The notes under the pieces are model-generated. The model did no database searches, had not been told where the DNA came from, and saw only the letters and a program-made list of their open reading frames with translations. From the NCBI GenBank assembly GCA_034004685.1, contig JAVEWG010000018.1, positions 6,445-70,444 on the forward strand: DNA of 64,000 nucleotides. The letters are read 5' to 3'. A program made the position numbers and the translations under genes. Of the stretch, positions 37,510 to 46,836 are shown one piece after another (position 1 is the stretch's first letter; every line of letters begins with the position of its first letter). The stretch comes from JAEUNX01 sp034004685. GTDB taxonomy: Bacteria; Pseudomonadota; Gammaproteobacteria; Burkholderiales; Rhodocyclaceae.

Positions 37510-38498
37510 TGGCACTCGACGCCAAGGTGTTACTCAGCCTGACCAAGGGCTCTGCTGCGGACGCGTGGCGCGTCATCATCAACAACGCCGTCGAGATCGC
37601 ATCCAAACCACTTGCTGTGGGCAATGCGCCCAGCGAGGTCATCAAGCGCGACCGCGAAATCGGTGCGCTCGATCACTTCCTGTCGTCCAGCGGCTGGGAT
37701 CTGTGGCAAGCCTTCGGCGACACCGTCGAACGCACCTCGGATCGTCTCGCGCGCTGGTGGGCCGAGCCTTACAGCGCCAAGGCGGTGCTGATCCTCGACG
37801 GCTTGTCGTTACGCGAATTGCCCTGGCTGCTGCAAGGGGCCAAGGAGCGCGGGTTTACTCTGCACGAGGTCACGGCCAACGCCTCCGAGCTGCCCGGGGA
37901 AACCAACGAGTTCGCGCAGGCACTGGGCTTTGGCAGTCGCAGCCAACTCCAGAACAATGGCGGTGGCCTTGCCCACCGGCTGCAACCGGCGCACACCGAG
38001 TGCGTCGATATGCCGTGGAAGGACTGCGAGGGGCTGATCAACAGTGCGCCGAACTGGGTGTTTTGGCACCACTGGCCCGACAGCAAGGTTCACGACGGAT
38101 CAGGCGCGGGCCAGGGCCTCGACACGCTGACCCGCGACGCCGCCGACCAACTCAGCAGCGATGACTTCTGGGCTTTTGTCGAGCGCTTGGCCACCGGGCG
38201 ACGGATGGTCATCACCTCCGATCACGGCTACGCCGCCACCGGCTACTTCCCTGATGCCGATGGCGAGGTTGGCCAGTTCCTCAAAAAGACCTTCGCCAGC
38301 GGGCGTAGCACCACGGGCACCGACGAAACCGGCCCGTTCGTGCCGCCGGTTGCGCTCCAGATCAATAGCCCGCACGGCGCTCATCTTCTGGCCCTTGGTC
38401 GCTGGAAGTGGAAGAGCCAGGGCGGCTATCCAACGCTGACGCACGGCGGCCTTTCGCTGCTGGAGGTGCTGTCGCCCTTCGTCGAGCTGACCAAATAG
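37509..38498 (+). CDS. Compact PglZ-like phosphatase-superfamily protein
   Basis: 329 residues. Motifs of the alkaline-phosphatase superfamily as used by PglZ are all present: LILDGLS (Asp97), ITSDHG (Asp238, His239) and a C-terminal HGGLSLLEV (His312). PglZ proteins of BREX are about 650-900 residues, so this is roughly half length and appears to be the phosphatase domain alone. It stands immediately after the DUF499 ATPase, as expected for interacting core subunits. Presumed metal-dependent phosphatase or nuclease; substrate unknown. Confidence 0.82.
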   Translation: MALDAKVLLSLTKGSAADAWRVIINNAVEIASKPLAVGNAPSEVIKRDREIGALDHFLSSSGWDLWQAFGDTVERTSDRLARWWAEPYSAKAVLILDGLSLRELPWLLQGAKERGFTLHEVTANASELPGETNEFAQALGFGSRSQLQNNGGGLAHRLQPAHTECVDMPWKDCEGLINSAPNWVFWHHWPDSKVHDGSGAGQGLDTLTRDAADQLSSDDFWAFVERLATGRRMVITSDHGYAATGYFPDADGEVGQFLKKTFASGRSTTGTDETGPFVPPVALQINSPHGAHLLALGRWKWKSQGGYPTLTHGGLSLLEVLSPFVELTK

Positions 38499-38509
38499 GC
38501 GGGCACCAT

Positions 38510-39586
38510 ATGTCAGCGGCGGATTTACCTGACGAGCTCTTCACCGAAATACAAGGGGCTTTTCGCAAAGCTCCAGTGCTCCTTGTCGGGTCTGGGTTCT
38601 CTTGCGGCTATGGCCTTCCTGGCATGGGGGCTCTGGCAGAGCATTTGGCGAATACCGTTGACGGCGTGCTGACCACAGATGAAGCAAAAACTGCTTGGGC
38701 ACAGGCAATTGCGGCGATCAAGGACAACCTGGAAACGGGCCTGAATAATATTCCGCTGGGCGCTGCGGGCTGGGCCGAAATCGTTTCTGCCATACGCAGC
38801 GAAACTGCCCGGCTGATCCTTGATAAAACCGCCACTGCCGAGTCGAAAGTTCTTCAAGAAAAGATGGATGGCGGGCACGCGCCATCGCGCCTTCTGAATC
38901 GACTGTTCGATGGTTCGCCGCAGAATGCGGAAGGCATTCACGTCATTACGACCAACTACGACACGTTGTTGGAACTGTTTTGCGATCTGGCAGACCTGCC
39001 CCTTGATACAGGCTTCGCCGGATTTCGTCGGCGCAAACCTCGGCCACGGCCAATTTTCCAGAATCAGTACAACGGAATCTGGGTTACTGAAAAACGTCAG
39101 CAGCAATTCGAGCACAGGCTTTGCAAAACCGTTCGCCTCTACAAGCCCCACGGCTCCATTAGTTGGCTGACCACCGATGAGGGGCCCATGGAGGTGCTCA
39201 ACGATGCCGCCACGATAGGGCGAGCCATCGTCGTGCCCGGCCCGTCAAAGTACCAAGACGCATTGGTCAACACCCTGTTCGACGAAATGCGTACCGCGAT
39301 GAATGCGGCGCTTGCCGACGCGCAAGCCCTGCTGTGTATCGGCTTTGGCTTCAATGACGACCACTTGCAAGGCGTCATCAAGCGCCGCCTGGCCGCAGGC
39401 ATGCCCGCGATCATTGTCACGCGTGACCCCACGCTGAACATTGAACAACTGCTTGGCGAACACCCTCACGTGATTGCCTTGTTCAAGGATGGTGACGGGG
39501 CGGTTTGTCGCTGGAACGGGAATGCGCTGCAGTCTCCGGAGCCCCTCTGGCAACTTGATAACTTTTTGAAAAAATTTGTGGAGTGA
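38510..39586 (+). CDS. SIR2-like NADase-type protein
   Basis: 358 residues from ATG 38510. The SIR2 Rossmann fold is recognised by VGSGFSCGYGLPGMG (27-41), TTNYD (147-151), KPHGS (catalytic His214) and CIGFGFNDDHL. Defence SIR2 proteins deplete NAD+ to abort infection, and when paired with a HerA ATPase they form a described two-gene system. Here the HerA gene follows at 7 bp. Sampled lines have GC of 47-52%, lower than the flanking core genes, which suggests it entered with HerA as a unit. Confidence 0.88.
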   Translation: MSAADLPDELFTEIQGAFRKAPVLLVGSGFSCGYGLPGMGALAEHLANTVDGVLTTDEAKTAWAQAIAAIKDNLETGLNNIPLGAAGWAEIVSAIRSETARLILDKTATAESKVLQEKMDGGHAPSRLLNRLFDGSPQNAEGIHVITTNYDTLLELFCDLADLPLDTGFAGFRRRKPRPRPIFQNQYNGIWVTEKRQQQFEHRLCKTVRLYKPHGSISWLTTDEGPMEVLNDAATIGRAIVVPGPSKYQDALVNTLFDEMRTAMNAALADAQALLCIGFGFNDDHLQGVIKRRLAAGMPAIIVTRDPTLNIEQLLGEHPHVIALFKDGDGAVCRWNGNALQSPEPLWQLDNFLKKFVE

Positions 39587-39593
39587 GGCGAGG

Positions 39594-41387
39594 ATGAGCA
39601 TTTTCAATTTCACCGACGAGCAGTCATTGGGCGAAGTCCGCAGTGTTGAAACCTCACGGATCACCGTGCGGGTGACGGACGGCCAGCGCCTACAAAAAGC
39701 GCGCGTCGGTCGATTGGTTGCCATCCAGTCGATGGGGGATGAATGGCTGATCGGCATCATCGAAAGGGTTTGGCGGCATCCGGTGGAGCTGCCGACGCTG
39801 CCAGAAGCTGATCCGCCAGCGGATCTGGCTGGCGTGCCCCAAGAGGAAAACGGCGTGTCGATCAGCTTGGTCGGCACCTATCGCGCTCGGGATGGGCAGC
39901 GCAAGGACACCTTCACACGAGCCGTTTTCATCCTGCCGGAGATCAACCGGCCTGTGTTTCCCATTGAAGAAAAGTCGCTCGAAGACTTCATGGGCATCTT
40001 GAGTGCATCGTCCAAGGCAGACGCGGCATCCCCGCTCAAGGTCGGCACCTACACCATGGATGGCAAAGCCAGCGCCTACATCGATGGCGACAAGCTTTTC
40101 CAACGCCATGCCGCGCTGCTGGGTAGCACGGGCTCGGGAAAATCCTTCACCGTCGCCTCCATCCTTGAGCAGTCCGCGCAACTGCCTCACGCCAATATCG
40201 TCGTGCTCGATTTGCATGGCGAGTATTCGAGCATGAAGTTCGCCTCGCATTACCGCATCGCAGGCATTGGCGACATCAAGACCAAGAAAGACGGCGCGAT
40301 CTTCCTGCCATCCTGGTTGCTGACCTACGACGAGATGCAATCGGTGTTTGTGGATCGGTCAGGAAACAATGCCCCCAATCAAGCGATTGCGCTGATGGAT
40401 TCTGTTATCGAGCTGAAGCGCACCGCTATTGATGCCCTTGGCAAACCAGAGCTTTTGGAGGGATTCACAGTAGATACGCCTGTGCCCTATCGGCTTGCCG
40501 ATCTTGTCAGTTCATTAGATTGCAAGAACGAGGAAGCCATCGATACTGGAGAAACGTATGCGAGTGGCCCGCGCAAGGGGCTGCCAAAAACCGAGAAAGG
40601 TCCAATGAACGGGCAGCTTTCGCGCTTCCTTATTCGCTTGAAAACCAAAATGAACGACCGCCGCTATGCGTTCATGTATCAAGCGCCAGAGGAGTACGAG
40701 ACTTACGAGGCGCTGCACGATCTCGCGAAAAAGCTGCTCGGCACAGGCAACGTCAACGATGGCGCCAACCCCGGCATCAAGATCATCGACTTCTCCGAGG
40801 TGCCCTCGGACATCTTGCCGGTGGTGGTGGGCTTGGTCGGGCGGCTGATCTACCAAATCCAGTTCTGGAGCAGCCCGGGCGAAGACGGCGATGCGCGCCA
40901 CCCGATTGTCATCGTCTGCGATGAGGCTCACCTGTATTTACCCAGCAGCGCCGCATCCACTGGGCCGCTGGAAAAGCGCGCCCTGGAAAACTACGAGCGC
41001 ATCGCCAAAGAAGGCCGCAAGTACGGTGTTGGGCTGATGGTGGTTAGTCAGCGCCCCTCGGATGTCAGTACGACGATTCTCAGCCAGTGCAGCAACATCA
41101 TCAGCCTGCGCCTGGCCAACAAGACCGATCAGGCGGTGGTCAAGCAGCTCTTGCCAGAAAGCCTCGAGGGACTGATGGAGGTGCTGCCGACGCTGGATGT
41201 GGGCGAGGCTGTTGTGGTGGGCGATGCCACCCTGCTGCCGACCCGCATCAAGATGGCCAAGCCCAAACACGAACCGCGCAGTGCAACGATCCCCTTCTGG
41301 ACGCGTTGGGCCACCCCCAAGGCGGAAGTCGATTTGGTTGCCGCAGTAGAAAACATGCGCCGCCAGTCCCGCGCACAAGAAGATTAA
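39594..41387 (+). CDS. HerA/FtsK-type ATPase, partner of SIR2
   Basis: 597 residues from ATG 39594 (RBS GAGGCGAGG). The N-terminal beta-barrel (HAS-barrel) region is at about 1-60 (RITVRVTDGQRLQKARVGR). Walker A is GSTGSGKS (177-184), Walker B VIVCDEAHLY (Asp443, Glu444), and VSQRPSDVSTTILSQC and SLRLANKTDQ match HerA sensor motifs. It probably forms a hexamer that assembles SIR2 subunits into a nuclease or NADase complex. HerA-SIR2 pairs are known stand-alone defence systems. Confidence 0.9.
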   Translation: MSIFNFTDEQSLGEVRSVETSRITVRVTDGQRLQKARVGRLVAIQSMGDEWLIGIIERVWRHPVELPTLPEADPPADLAGVPQEENGVSISLVGTYRARDGQRKDTFTRAVFILPEINRPVFPIEEKSLEDFMGILSASSKADAASPLKVGTYTMDGKASAYIDGDKLFQRHAALLGSTGSGKSFTVASILEQSAQLPHANIVVLDLHGEYSSMKFASHYRIAGIGDIKTKKDGAIFLPSWLLTYDEMQSVFVDRSGNNAPNQAIALMDSVIELKRTAIDALGKPELLEGFTVDTPVPYRLADLVSSLDCKNEEAIDTGETYASGPRKGLPKTEKGPMNGQLSRFLIRLKTKMNDRRYAFMYQAPEEYETYEALHDLAKKLLGTGNVNDGANPGIKIIDFSEVPSDILPVVVGLVGRLIYQIQFWSSPGEDGDARHPIVIVCDEAHLYLPSSAASTGPLEKRALENYERIAKEGRKYGVGLMVVSQRPSDVSTTILSQCSNIISLRLANKTDQAVVKQLLPESLEGLMEVLPTLDVGEAVVVGDATLLPTRIKMAKPKHEPRSATIPFWTRWATPKAEVDLVAAVENMRRQSRAQED

Positions 41388-41397
41388 GGAAGCTTGA

Positions 41398-44300
41398 ATG
41401 GCCACCAAAAAAGAACTACTCGCTCAGGAAGTCGCCAAGGCCGTCGGCGCGGGTAAGGCAGTTGCTCTCGAAACTGTCGATTTCAACGACCCGAACCGCG
41501 CCAAGACTTGTCTGGAGGTGGACTTCCCGATCCTGCCGGTCAATCAGGTGGCGATCATCGAAGGCAACGCAGGCAAGCCCATCTACCAGATGTCGAAGTG
41601 GTGGGCGCGGCGTCGTTCCAGCGTGTTCCGTTCGATGTTGATCGCGGCGGCTACCAAGGCCCCGGAAGACAAGTCGCACGCAGCCAAACTGGTCTGGGAC
41701 AACTACTACGCAAACCACCAGAAGAAAGGGGCGTTCAAGAATCTAAAGGTGGCCGACATCTTCATGGGCGGCGGCACCACGCTGGTGGAAGGTTCCCGCC
41801 TCGGGATGCAGATGGTCGGGAACGACCTGAATCCGGTCGCATGGTTCGTGGTCAAGCAGGAACTGGCCAATGTGGACCTGGAGGAAGTGAAGCGCCTGCT
41901 CGCCGACATCGAGGCCGAGGTCAAGCCGCAGATCATGCCGTACTACTACTGTGACGGCCCTCACGGCGAGAGGGGAACGTGGACGCACCTGCCGAGCAAC
42001 AAGGCGATGCCCGCCGACTTCGATCCGCTGACTATCCCGCGCGAGCAGCGCAAGGATTACCGCTACGAAGGCCCGGAGATCATCTACACCTTCTGGGCCA
42101 AGCACGGCCCCTGTCAGGTGACGGGTTGCGGTCACCGGACTCCGATCATGACCAGCCCGGTGATGGCGGTGAAGACGCTCAGCGTCAAGCATTGGGAACA
42201 CACGTGCGGCAAGTGCGGCAGCGAGTTCCACGTTGAGGAAGACGCCGCGCGGATGGCACCCGATGTGCCGCTGTACGTGGCACCCTCCGAGTACCCGTTC
42301 TCCGTGCTCAACCGCAAGAAGGGCGTTGTCTGCCCGCATTGCGGCCACACAGCGCTCGTCAACCTTGGCAAGGGCAAGAACAAGAAAGTCGAACTGAGCC
42401 TACTCGTGCATCCACAATGGCTTGCAGGTAGCCCGAAGCAGGCCGCCAACGGCCAGCCCTACGGCGGCTCCGCTCAGGACGACGCCAATTCATCGGCGCT
42501 TTGGAATCAGGAACGCGCTTCAAAGATTCGTCTCCTGGAGGTGCGCGGCGAACTACCGGAAGAAGTGACATGCCCTAAAACCAGGGTCACTTTCAAGTCC
42601 GGCATGAGTACGGTTCCGAAGGCGGCGAATTTCGCGTGTGGAGCGTGCGGCACCGTCCAGCCAATCGTCACGTCAATTGACGCAACGAAGAAAACTGCGC
42701 CTGCAAGTGTTTATGCGGTGCAGGGCTATTCGGCAAAACTGGAAGCAGCAGGAAATCCATATGGGGGACGATACTTCCTTCCGGTCAGTGACTCCCGCGC
42801 ATTGGATGCTGCACACGCTGAATGGGAACAACGCAAGAACGCCGACCTTGCAGGCTATTGGCCAAGAAGCGAGATTCCGTTCGGCCACATGACTCATCAG
42901 CGCCAGCCACTGCCCCAGCATGGCTACCTGAATTGGTCAGACATGTTCAACCCAAGGCAGCTCTTGGTTCATGCGCAGTTGCTAAGGGCGATTCTGAACG
43001 CTGGTGATCATTCATGGGAGGTTCGCGAATACGTGCTCGGCGCGTTCCAGCAGTATGTTCGCAACCAGAATATGTTCTCCTTCTGGCACATAACGAAGGA
43101 TCACTATGCGCCAGCACTTTCGAACAATAACTTCCATCCAAAGCCAACCATCGTTGAAGTGGGGGTCTTTTGCCCTACTGGATATGGGCCTTGGCGTTCA
43201 GCGGTGGCGCCAATAATTGAAGGTGGAGAATGGTCAAGAGCCCCGTGGGAACTCGTCGCTTTCGAGAATCTGAAGAAAGCTACGCCAGAGCTGGCGCCTA
43301 CCGGGAAGAGTGAAAAGGTATACCCGGGCGACAATCTCGCTGATGCACAGGTGCGGCAATGTTCGTCGACTGATCTTGAACACCTTGCAACCGGGTCAGT
43401 GGATTTGGTGATTACCGACCCACCTTTTGGTGGATTACTTCACTACTCGGAGCTGTCGGAATTTTTCTATGTCTGGCTCAGGCTTGCGCTCAAGGGTAAA
43501 TATCCGGACGGATTTTCCTCCGAGTTCGTGCCCAAATCGCTTGAAGCTGTGGCGAACAAAGCGCGAGAACCCGACGATCCTGATGGCTTCTATCAACGGC
43601 TCCTGACCCAGTGCTGGCGCGAGGCGCATCGCGTGCTCAAGCCCAGCGGCATCCTCGCCTTCACCTTCCACCACAGCGAGGACGAGCCGTGGGTGGCAGT
43701 GCTCGAATCCCTGTTCGACGCGGGCTACTACCTCGAAGCGACCTACCCCATTCGCTCCGACGAAACCAAGGGCGAAGGCGAGTTCGGTTCCAAGACCATC
43801 GAGTACGACATCATCCACGTCTGCCGCAAGCGCACCGAAGAACCCAAGCCGGTGAGCTGGGGCCGCATGCGCCGCGAGGTGATGGCCGACGTGCGTCAAC
43901 TGCAGGCGATGCTGGAGAACCACGCCAAGGAGGGTCTGCCCGCCGCAGACATCCAGGTGATCCGGCGCGGCAAGGCGCTGGAGTATTTCTCGCGCCACTA
44001 TGGCAAGGTCTATGTGGACGAGGGGCGCACGATCTCGGTCAAGGATGCGCTGGTCGGCATCAACCAGCTCATCGACGAGGATGCGGACAAGGGCAAGGAG
44101 CCGCCGCCGGTCAATGCCGAGCCGATCACACGCCAGTTCCTGCGTACCTTCGGCAACGGCATCGAGATGAAGCGCGACCAGTTGCAGAAGTTCCTCAAGG
44201 GCTCGATCACGACGCCCGACGAATTCGAGCAGCGCGGCTGGTGCTCGGAGAAGAGCAAGGTGTTCACGCGGGTGAATCCGTTGGACTTTGCCCGCGAATG

Positions 44301-44586
44301 GTCGGGCAAGCACCGGCGCCGTCTAACCTCGGACCTGGATCAGGCGCTGGTGCTCATCGGGGCCTGCTTCGATGGCAGCGGCATCAACGCCTCCGACACG
44401 TTGAAGAACGAGAACTTCAAGCCCCATGTCGCACTCAAGCCCTTGCTGGAATGGCTGCACCGGAATGGACCGGATCAAACCAGCCGCAATGCGGCCTCGC
44501 GCGCTGTCTCAATCTACAACGCGTGGGCAGCGACCCAAGCGATCAAGCCGACTCAGGGTTCGCTGTTCGAGGAGTATGAGCTATGA
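41398..44586 (+). CDS. DUF1156 adenine-specific DNA methyltransferase with Zn-ribbon
   Basis: 1062 residues. The DUF1156/COG1743 N-terminal signature is IYQMSKWWARRRSSVFRSML. SAM-binding motif I is FMGGGTT (Phe122), with catalytic motif IV TDPPFGG (Asp674-Phe677) in the C-terminal part. Several CxxC pairs lie between them (CGKCGSEF, CPHCGHTALV, CGACG), so a Zn-ribbon insert is present. It should methylate adenine to mark self DNA, as in BREX type 3 and Hma systems. GC drops to about 43-52% at roughly 42560-43600 and rises again to about 68% by 43860, suggesting a recombined segment covering part of the catalytic and specificity region. It overlaps the next gene by 4 nt. Confidence 0.93.
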   Translation: MATKKELLAQEVAKAVGAGKAVALETVDFNDPNRAKTCLEVDFPILPVNQVAIIEGNAGKPIYQMSKWWARRRSSVFRSMLIAAATKAPEDKSHAAKLVWDNYYANHQKKGAFKNLKVADIFMGGGTTLVEGSRLGMQMVGNDLNPVAWFVVKQELANVDLEEVKRLLADIEAEVKPQIMPYYYCDGPHGERGTWTHLPSNKAMPADFDPLTIPREQRKDYRYEGPEIIYTFWAKHGPCQVTGCGHRTPIMTSPVMAVKTLSVKHWEHTCGKCGSEFHVEEDAARMAPDVPLYVAPSEYPFSVLNRKKGVVCPHCGHTALVNLGKGKNKKVELSLLVHPQWLAGSPKQAANGQPYGGSAQDDANSSALWNQERASKIRLLEVRGELPEEVTCPKTRVTFKSGMSTVPKAANFACGACGTVQPIVTSIDATKKTAPASVYAVQGYSAKLEAAGNPYGGRYFLPVSDSRALDAAHAEWEQRKNADLAGYWPRSEIPFGHMTHQRQPLPQHGYLNWSDMFNPRQLLVHAQLLRAILNAGDHSWEVREYVLGAFQQYVRNQNMFSFWHITKDHYAPALSNNNFHPKPTIVEVGVFCPTGYGPWRSAVAPIIEGGEWSRAPWELVAFENLKKATPELAPTGKSEKVYPGDNLADAQVRQCSSTDLEHLATGSVDLVITDPPFGGLLHYSELSEFFYVWLRLALKGKYPDGFSSEFVPKSLEAVANKAREPDDPDGFYQRLLTQCWREAHRVLKPSGILAFTFHHSEDEPWVAVLESLFDAGYYLEATYPIRSDETKGEGEFGSKTIEYDIIHVCRKRTEEPKPVSWGRMRREVMADVRQLQAMLENHAKEGLPAADIQVIRRGKALEYFSRHYGKVYVDEGRTISVKDALVGINQLIDEDADKGKEPPPVNAEPITRQFLRTFGNGIEMKRDQLQKFLKGSITTPDEFEQRGWCSEKSKVFTRVNPLDFAREWSGKHRRRLTSDLDQALVLIGACFDGSGINASDTLKNENFKPHVALKPLLEWLHRNGPDQTSRNAASRAVSIYNAWAATQAIKPTQGSLFEEYEL

Positions 44587-45083
44587 AGCAACTGCTCGAT
44601 ACCGTGTGGCAACGGCGCGGCACCAGCTGGATCTGGGACGAGGAAGCGCGCAACCAGGTGTGCGTGGCCAGCGAAGTCTGGAGCCTGCGCCAGTTCCTGC
44701 TGGCCGTGGGCAATTGGCCCGACGACCTGCCGAGCAACGGCAACAACACGCTCGTGGTCGCGGGTCTCGAAGGCAGTCTTGATCTGCTGACGCCGGAGGA
44801 CGCCGAGACGTGGCTGGGCGACGCGGTGAAGCAGGCGATCCTGTCGTTCCAGGACGCCTATGACGGGCAGGCGGCTTTGATTTTCTGGCTGCCGTCCGGG
44901 CAGGGCCGCATCAAGTTTCACCCCGCCACAGACTCCATCGAATGGCGCTGCGCGGCACCGCACAGCGAGAGCCTGCTCGACTTCGGCCGCATTCTGTGGG
45001 GCGAGGCAAACGAGTACCCACAGGAGATTTTGCTACGCGAAGGCGGCAAGCCTGCTGGCCTGTTTCATTTGCGGATTACTTAG
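44583..45083 (+). CDS. Unknown protein between methylase and AAA ATPase
   Basis: 166 residues with no recognised domain. It starts by an ATGA overlap with the methylase, so it is likely a partner or accessory of it. Features include WIWDEEARNQVCVASEVWS near the start and ALIFWLPSGQGRIKFHP. It has no P-loop, no obvious nuclease motif and no membrane segment. Short partners with this position exist in BREX-type loci, but I cannot assign it to one. Confidence 0.75.
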   Translation: MKQLLDTVWQRRGTSWIWDEEARNQVCVASEVWSLRQFLLAVGNWPDDLPSNGNNTLVVAGLEGSLDLLTPEDAETWLGDAVKQAILSFQDAYDGQAALIFWLPSGQGRIKFHPATDSIEWRCAAPHSESLLDFGRILWGEANEYPQEILLREGGKPAGLFHLRIT

Positions 45084-45091
45084 GAGGGCCT

Positions 45092-46162
45092 ATGCGAACC
45101 TTACGCAAGGTCAAGATCGAGGGCTTCAAATCGATTGCCAGCGCCGAGCTGATGTTGGGTGACCTCAATGTGGTCATCGGCGCCAACGGCTCGGGCAAAT
45201 CAAACCTGATCGGCGCGTTCCGCCTGCTTGAACGCGTGCTATCGAAGAATCTCCAGGTGTTTGTCGCCAGCGAGCCGGATCGCTTTCTGCATCACGGCAG
45301 GAAGGTGACCCCTGCGCTGTCGCTCGATTTCGCGTTTGATCAGAATTCCTATGGATTCAAGCTCAAAGCCGTCCAGGACACGTTGATCTTTGAATACGAG
45401 CGTGTCGAGTACAGCGGCTATTGGAGCTACGGCGAACCGCTGGCGGTGGGCCACAAGGAGAGCAAGCTGGAAGAGGCCGCCGAGTCCTACAAGAACAAGA
45501 TCCCGAAGCACGTGTTCCCCAAGGTCAGGAACTTGGTTGTCTATCATTTTCACGACACGTCCGATACGTCGCCCGCCAAGCAGACGAGCGATGTCGACGA
45601 CAACCGTTTCTTCCGGCCCAATGCGGCCAATCTTCCCGCCTACCTGTATTGGTTGCAGGAAAAGCATCCGGTGCAGTTCCGCCACATCGAAGAGCATGTT
45701 CGGCTGGTTGCGCCGTTCTTCGACGGTTTTGTGCTGGCGCCGTCAAAACTCAACGAGAAGAAGATCAAGCTTGAGTGGCGGCAGAAGGGATCGGACGCGT
45801 ATTTCGATGCCTATTCGCTGTCCGATGGCACCCTACGCTTCATTTGCCTCGCAACCCTGCTTCTGCAACCTTCGCCGCCTGCCCTAATTCTGCTCGACGA
45901 GCCGGAGCTCGGCTTGCATCCCTTTGCCATTCGCATTCTGGCCGAGATGCTGGAGGCCGCGTCGAAGCGGGTGCAGGTGGTGCTGGCGACGCAGTCGGTG
46001 ACGCTCCTCAATAACTTCGTCCCGCAAGACGTGATCGTCGCGGAGAACGACGGAGTGAAAACGACCTTCCAGCGACTCGATGAGGAGAAGCTGAAAGGAT
46101 GGCTGGAGGAGTTCAGCATCGGCGAGCTCTGGGAGAAGAATGTGCTGGGAGGCCGCCCATGA
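45092..46162 (+). CDS. AAA15-type ATPase (OLD/RloA-like)
   Basis: 356 residues from ATG 45092 (AGGAGGG upstream). It has N-terminal MRTLRKVKIEGFKSIASAEL, Walker A GANGSGKS (30-37), and an SMC/ABC-like C-terminal lobe with signature SLSDGTLRF, Walker B LILLDEPELGLHP (Asp269, Glu270) and a Q/H-type LATQSVTLLN. Such ATPases partner with TOPRIM-domain proteins in PARIS- and OLD-like abortive systems. The neighbouring gene overlaps by 4 nt and is TOPRIM-like. Confidence 0.9.
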   Translation: MRTLRKVKIEGFKSIASAELMLGDLNVVIGANGSGKSNLIGAFRLLERVLSKNLQVFVASEPDRFLHHGRKVTPALSLDFAFDQNSYGFKLKAVQDTLIFEYERVEYSGYWSYGEPLAVGHKESKLEEAAESYKNKIPKHVFPKVRNLVVYHFHDTSDTSPAKQTSDVDDNRFFRPNAANLPAYLYWLQEKHPVQFRHIEEHVRLVAPFFDGFVLAPSKLNEKKIKLEWRQKGSDAYFDAYSLSDGTLRFICLATLLLQPSPPALILLDEPELGLHPFAIRILAEMLEAASKRVQVVLATQSVTLLNNFVPQDVIVAENDGVKTTFQRLDEEKLKGWLEEFSIGELWEKNVLGGRP

Positions 46163-46824
46163 CGCGGCTTCTGATGTTGGTGGAAGGCCAATCCGAGGAA
46201 ATATTCGTCAAGCAGACCCTCGCGCCGTTCCTGGCCGAACGAGGCGTGTATGTACAGCCGCCCATCGTCCTCTGGACCAAGCGCATGCCCAGCGGCGGGG
46301 GATTCCGGGGCGGTGTGTCGAACTGGAACCAGATTCGCAAGAGCCTTCAGCCCTTGACCTACGACACCGACGCCTGGGTTACCACGCTCCTCGACTTCTA
46401 CGGGCTCCCGGAAGATTTTCCCGGCTATCAGGATGCGCTCGGTGCAGGTCATCCGCGCGACAAGGTCGTTGCGTTGCAGGCAAGGTTCGAGGCCGAGATC
46501 GGGCATCCGCGCTTCATCCCGTTCCTCGCGCTGCACGAGTTCGAGGCATGGGTGTTTTGCTCCCCCGAGACCGTCGCGGAGCACTTCGGTAGCGCGAGCT
46601 TGGCCGGCAAGGTACGCAAGGCGGTGCAGGAGGCTGGCGAGCCAGAACTCATCAATCATGGCGAGCAGACGCATCCGAAAGCCAGGCTGCAAGGAATGGG
46701 GAGCGGCTATAAGGAAACTTCCGACGGCCCCACGCTGATGGGCAAGATCGGTATTCCTGCGGTCAGGGGAGCCTGCCCGCATTTCTCGGGCTGGCTGGAT
46801 CGGCTCGAAATGCTGGCTAAGTGA
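46159..46824 (+). CDS. DUF4276 TOPRIM-like protein
   Basis: 221 residues. The start MTRLLMLVEGQSEEIFV carries the TOPRIM glutamate (Glu9). Asp79 in TTLLDFYGLP is a candidate for the second acidic motif. This is the DUF4276 family, widespread in defence islands beside AAA ATPases. By analogy to OLD/AriB-type partners it may be a nuclease or RNase effector. Its ATPase neighbour overlaps by 4 nt, so the two form a tight module. Confidence 0.82.
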   Translation: MTRLLMLVEGQSEEIFVKQTLAPFLAERGVYVQPPIVLWTKRMPSGGGFRGGVSNWNQIRKSLQPLTYDTDAWVTTLLDFYGLPEDFPGYQDALGAGHPRDKVVALQARFEAEIGHPRFIPFLALHEFEAWVFCSPETVAEHFGSASLAGKVRKAVQEAGEPELINHGEQTHPKARLQGMGSGYKETSDGPTLMGKIGIPAVRGACPHFSGWLDRLEMLAK

Positions 46825-46836
46825 CAAGGGGGCGTA

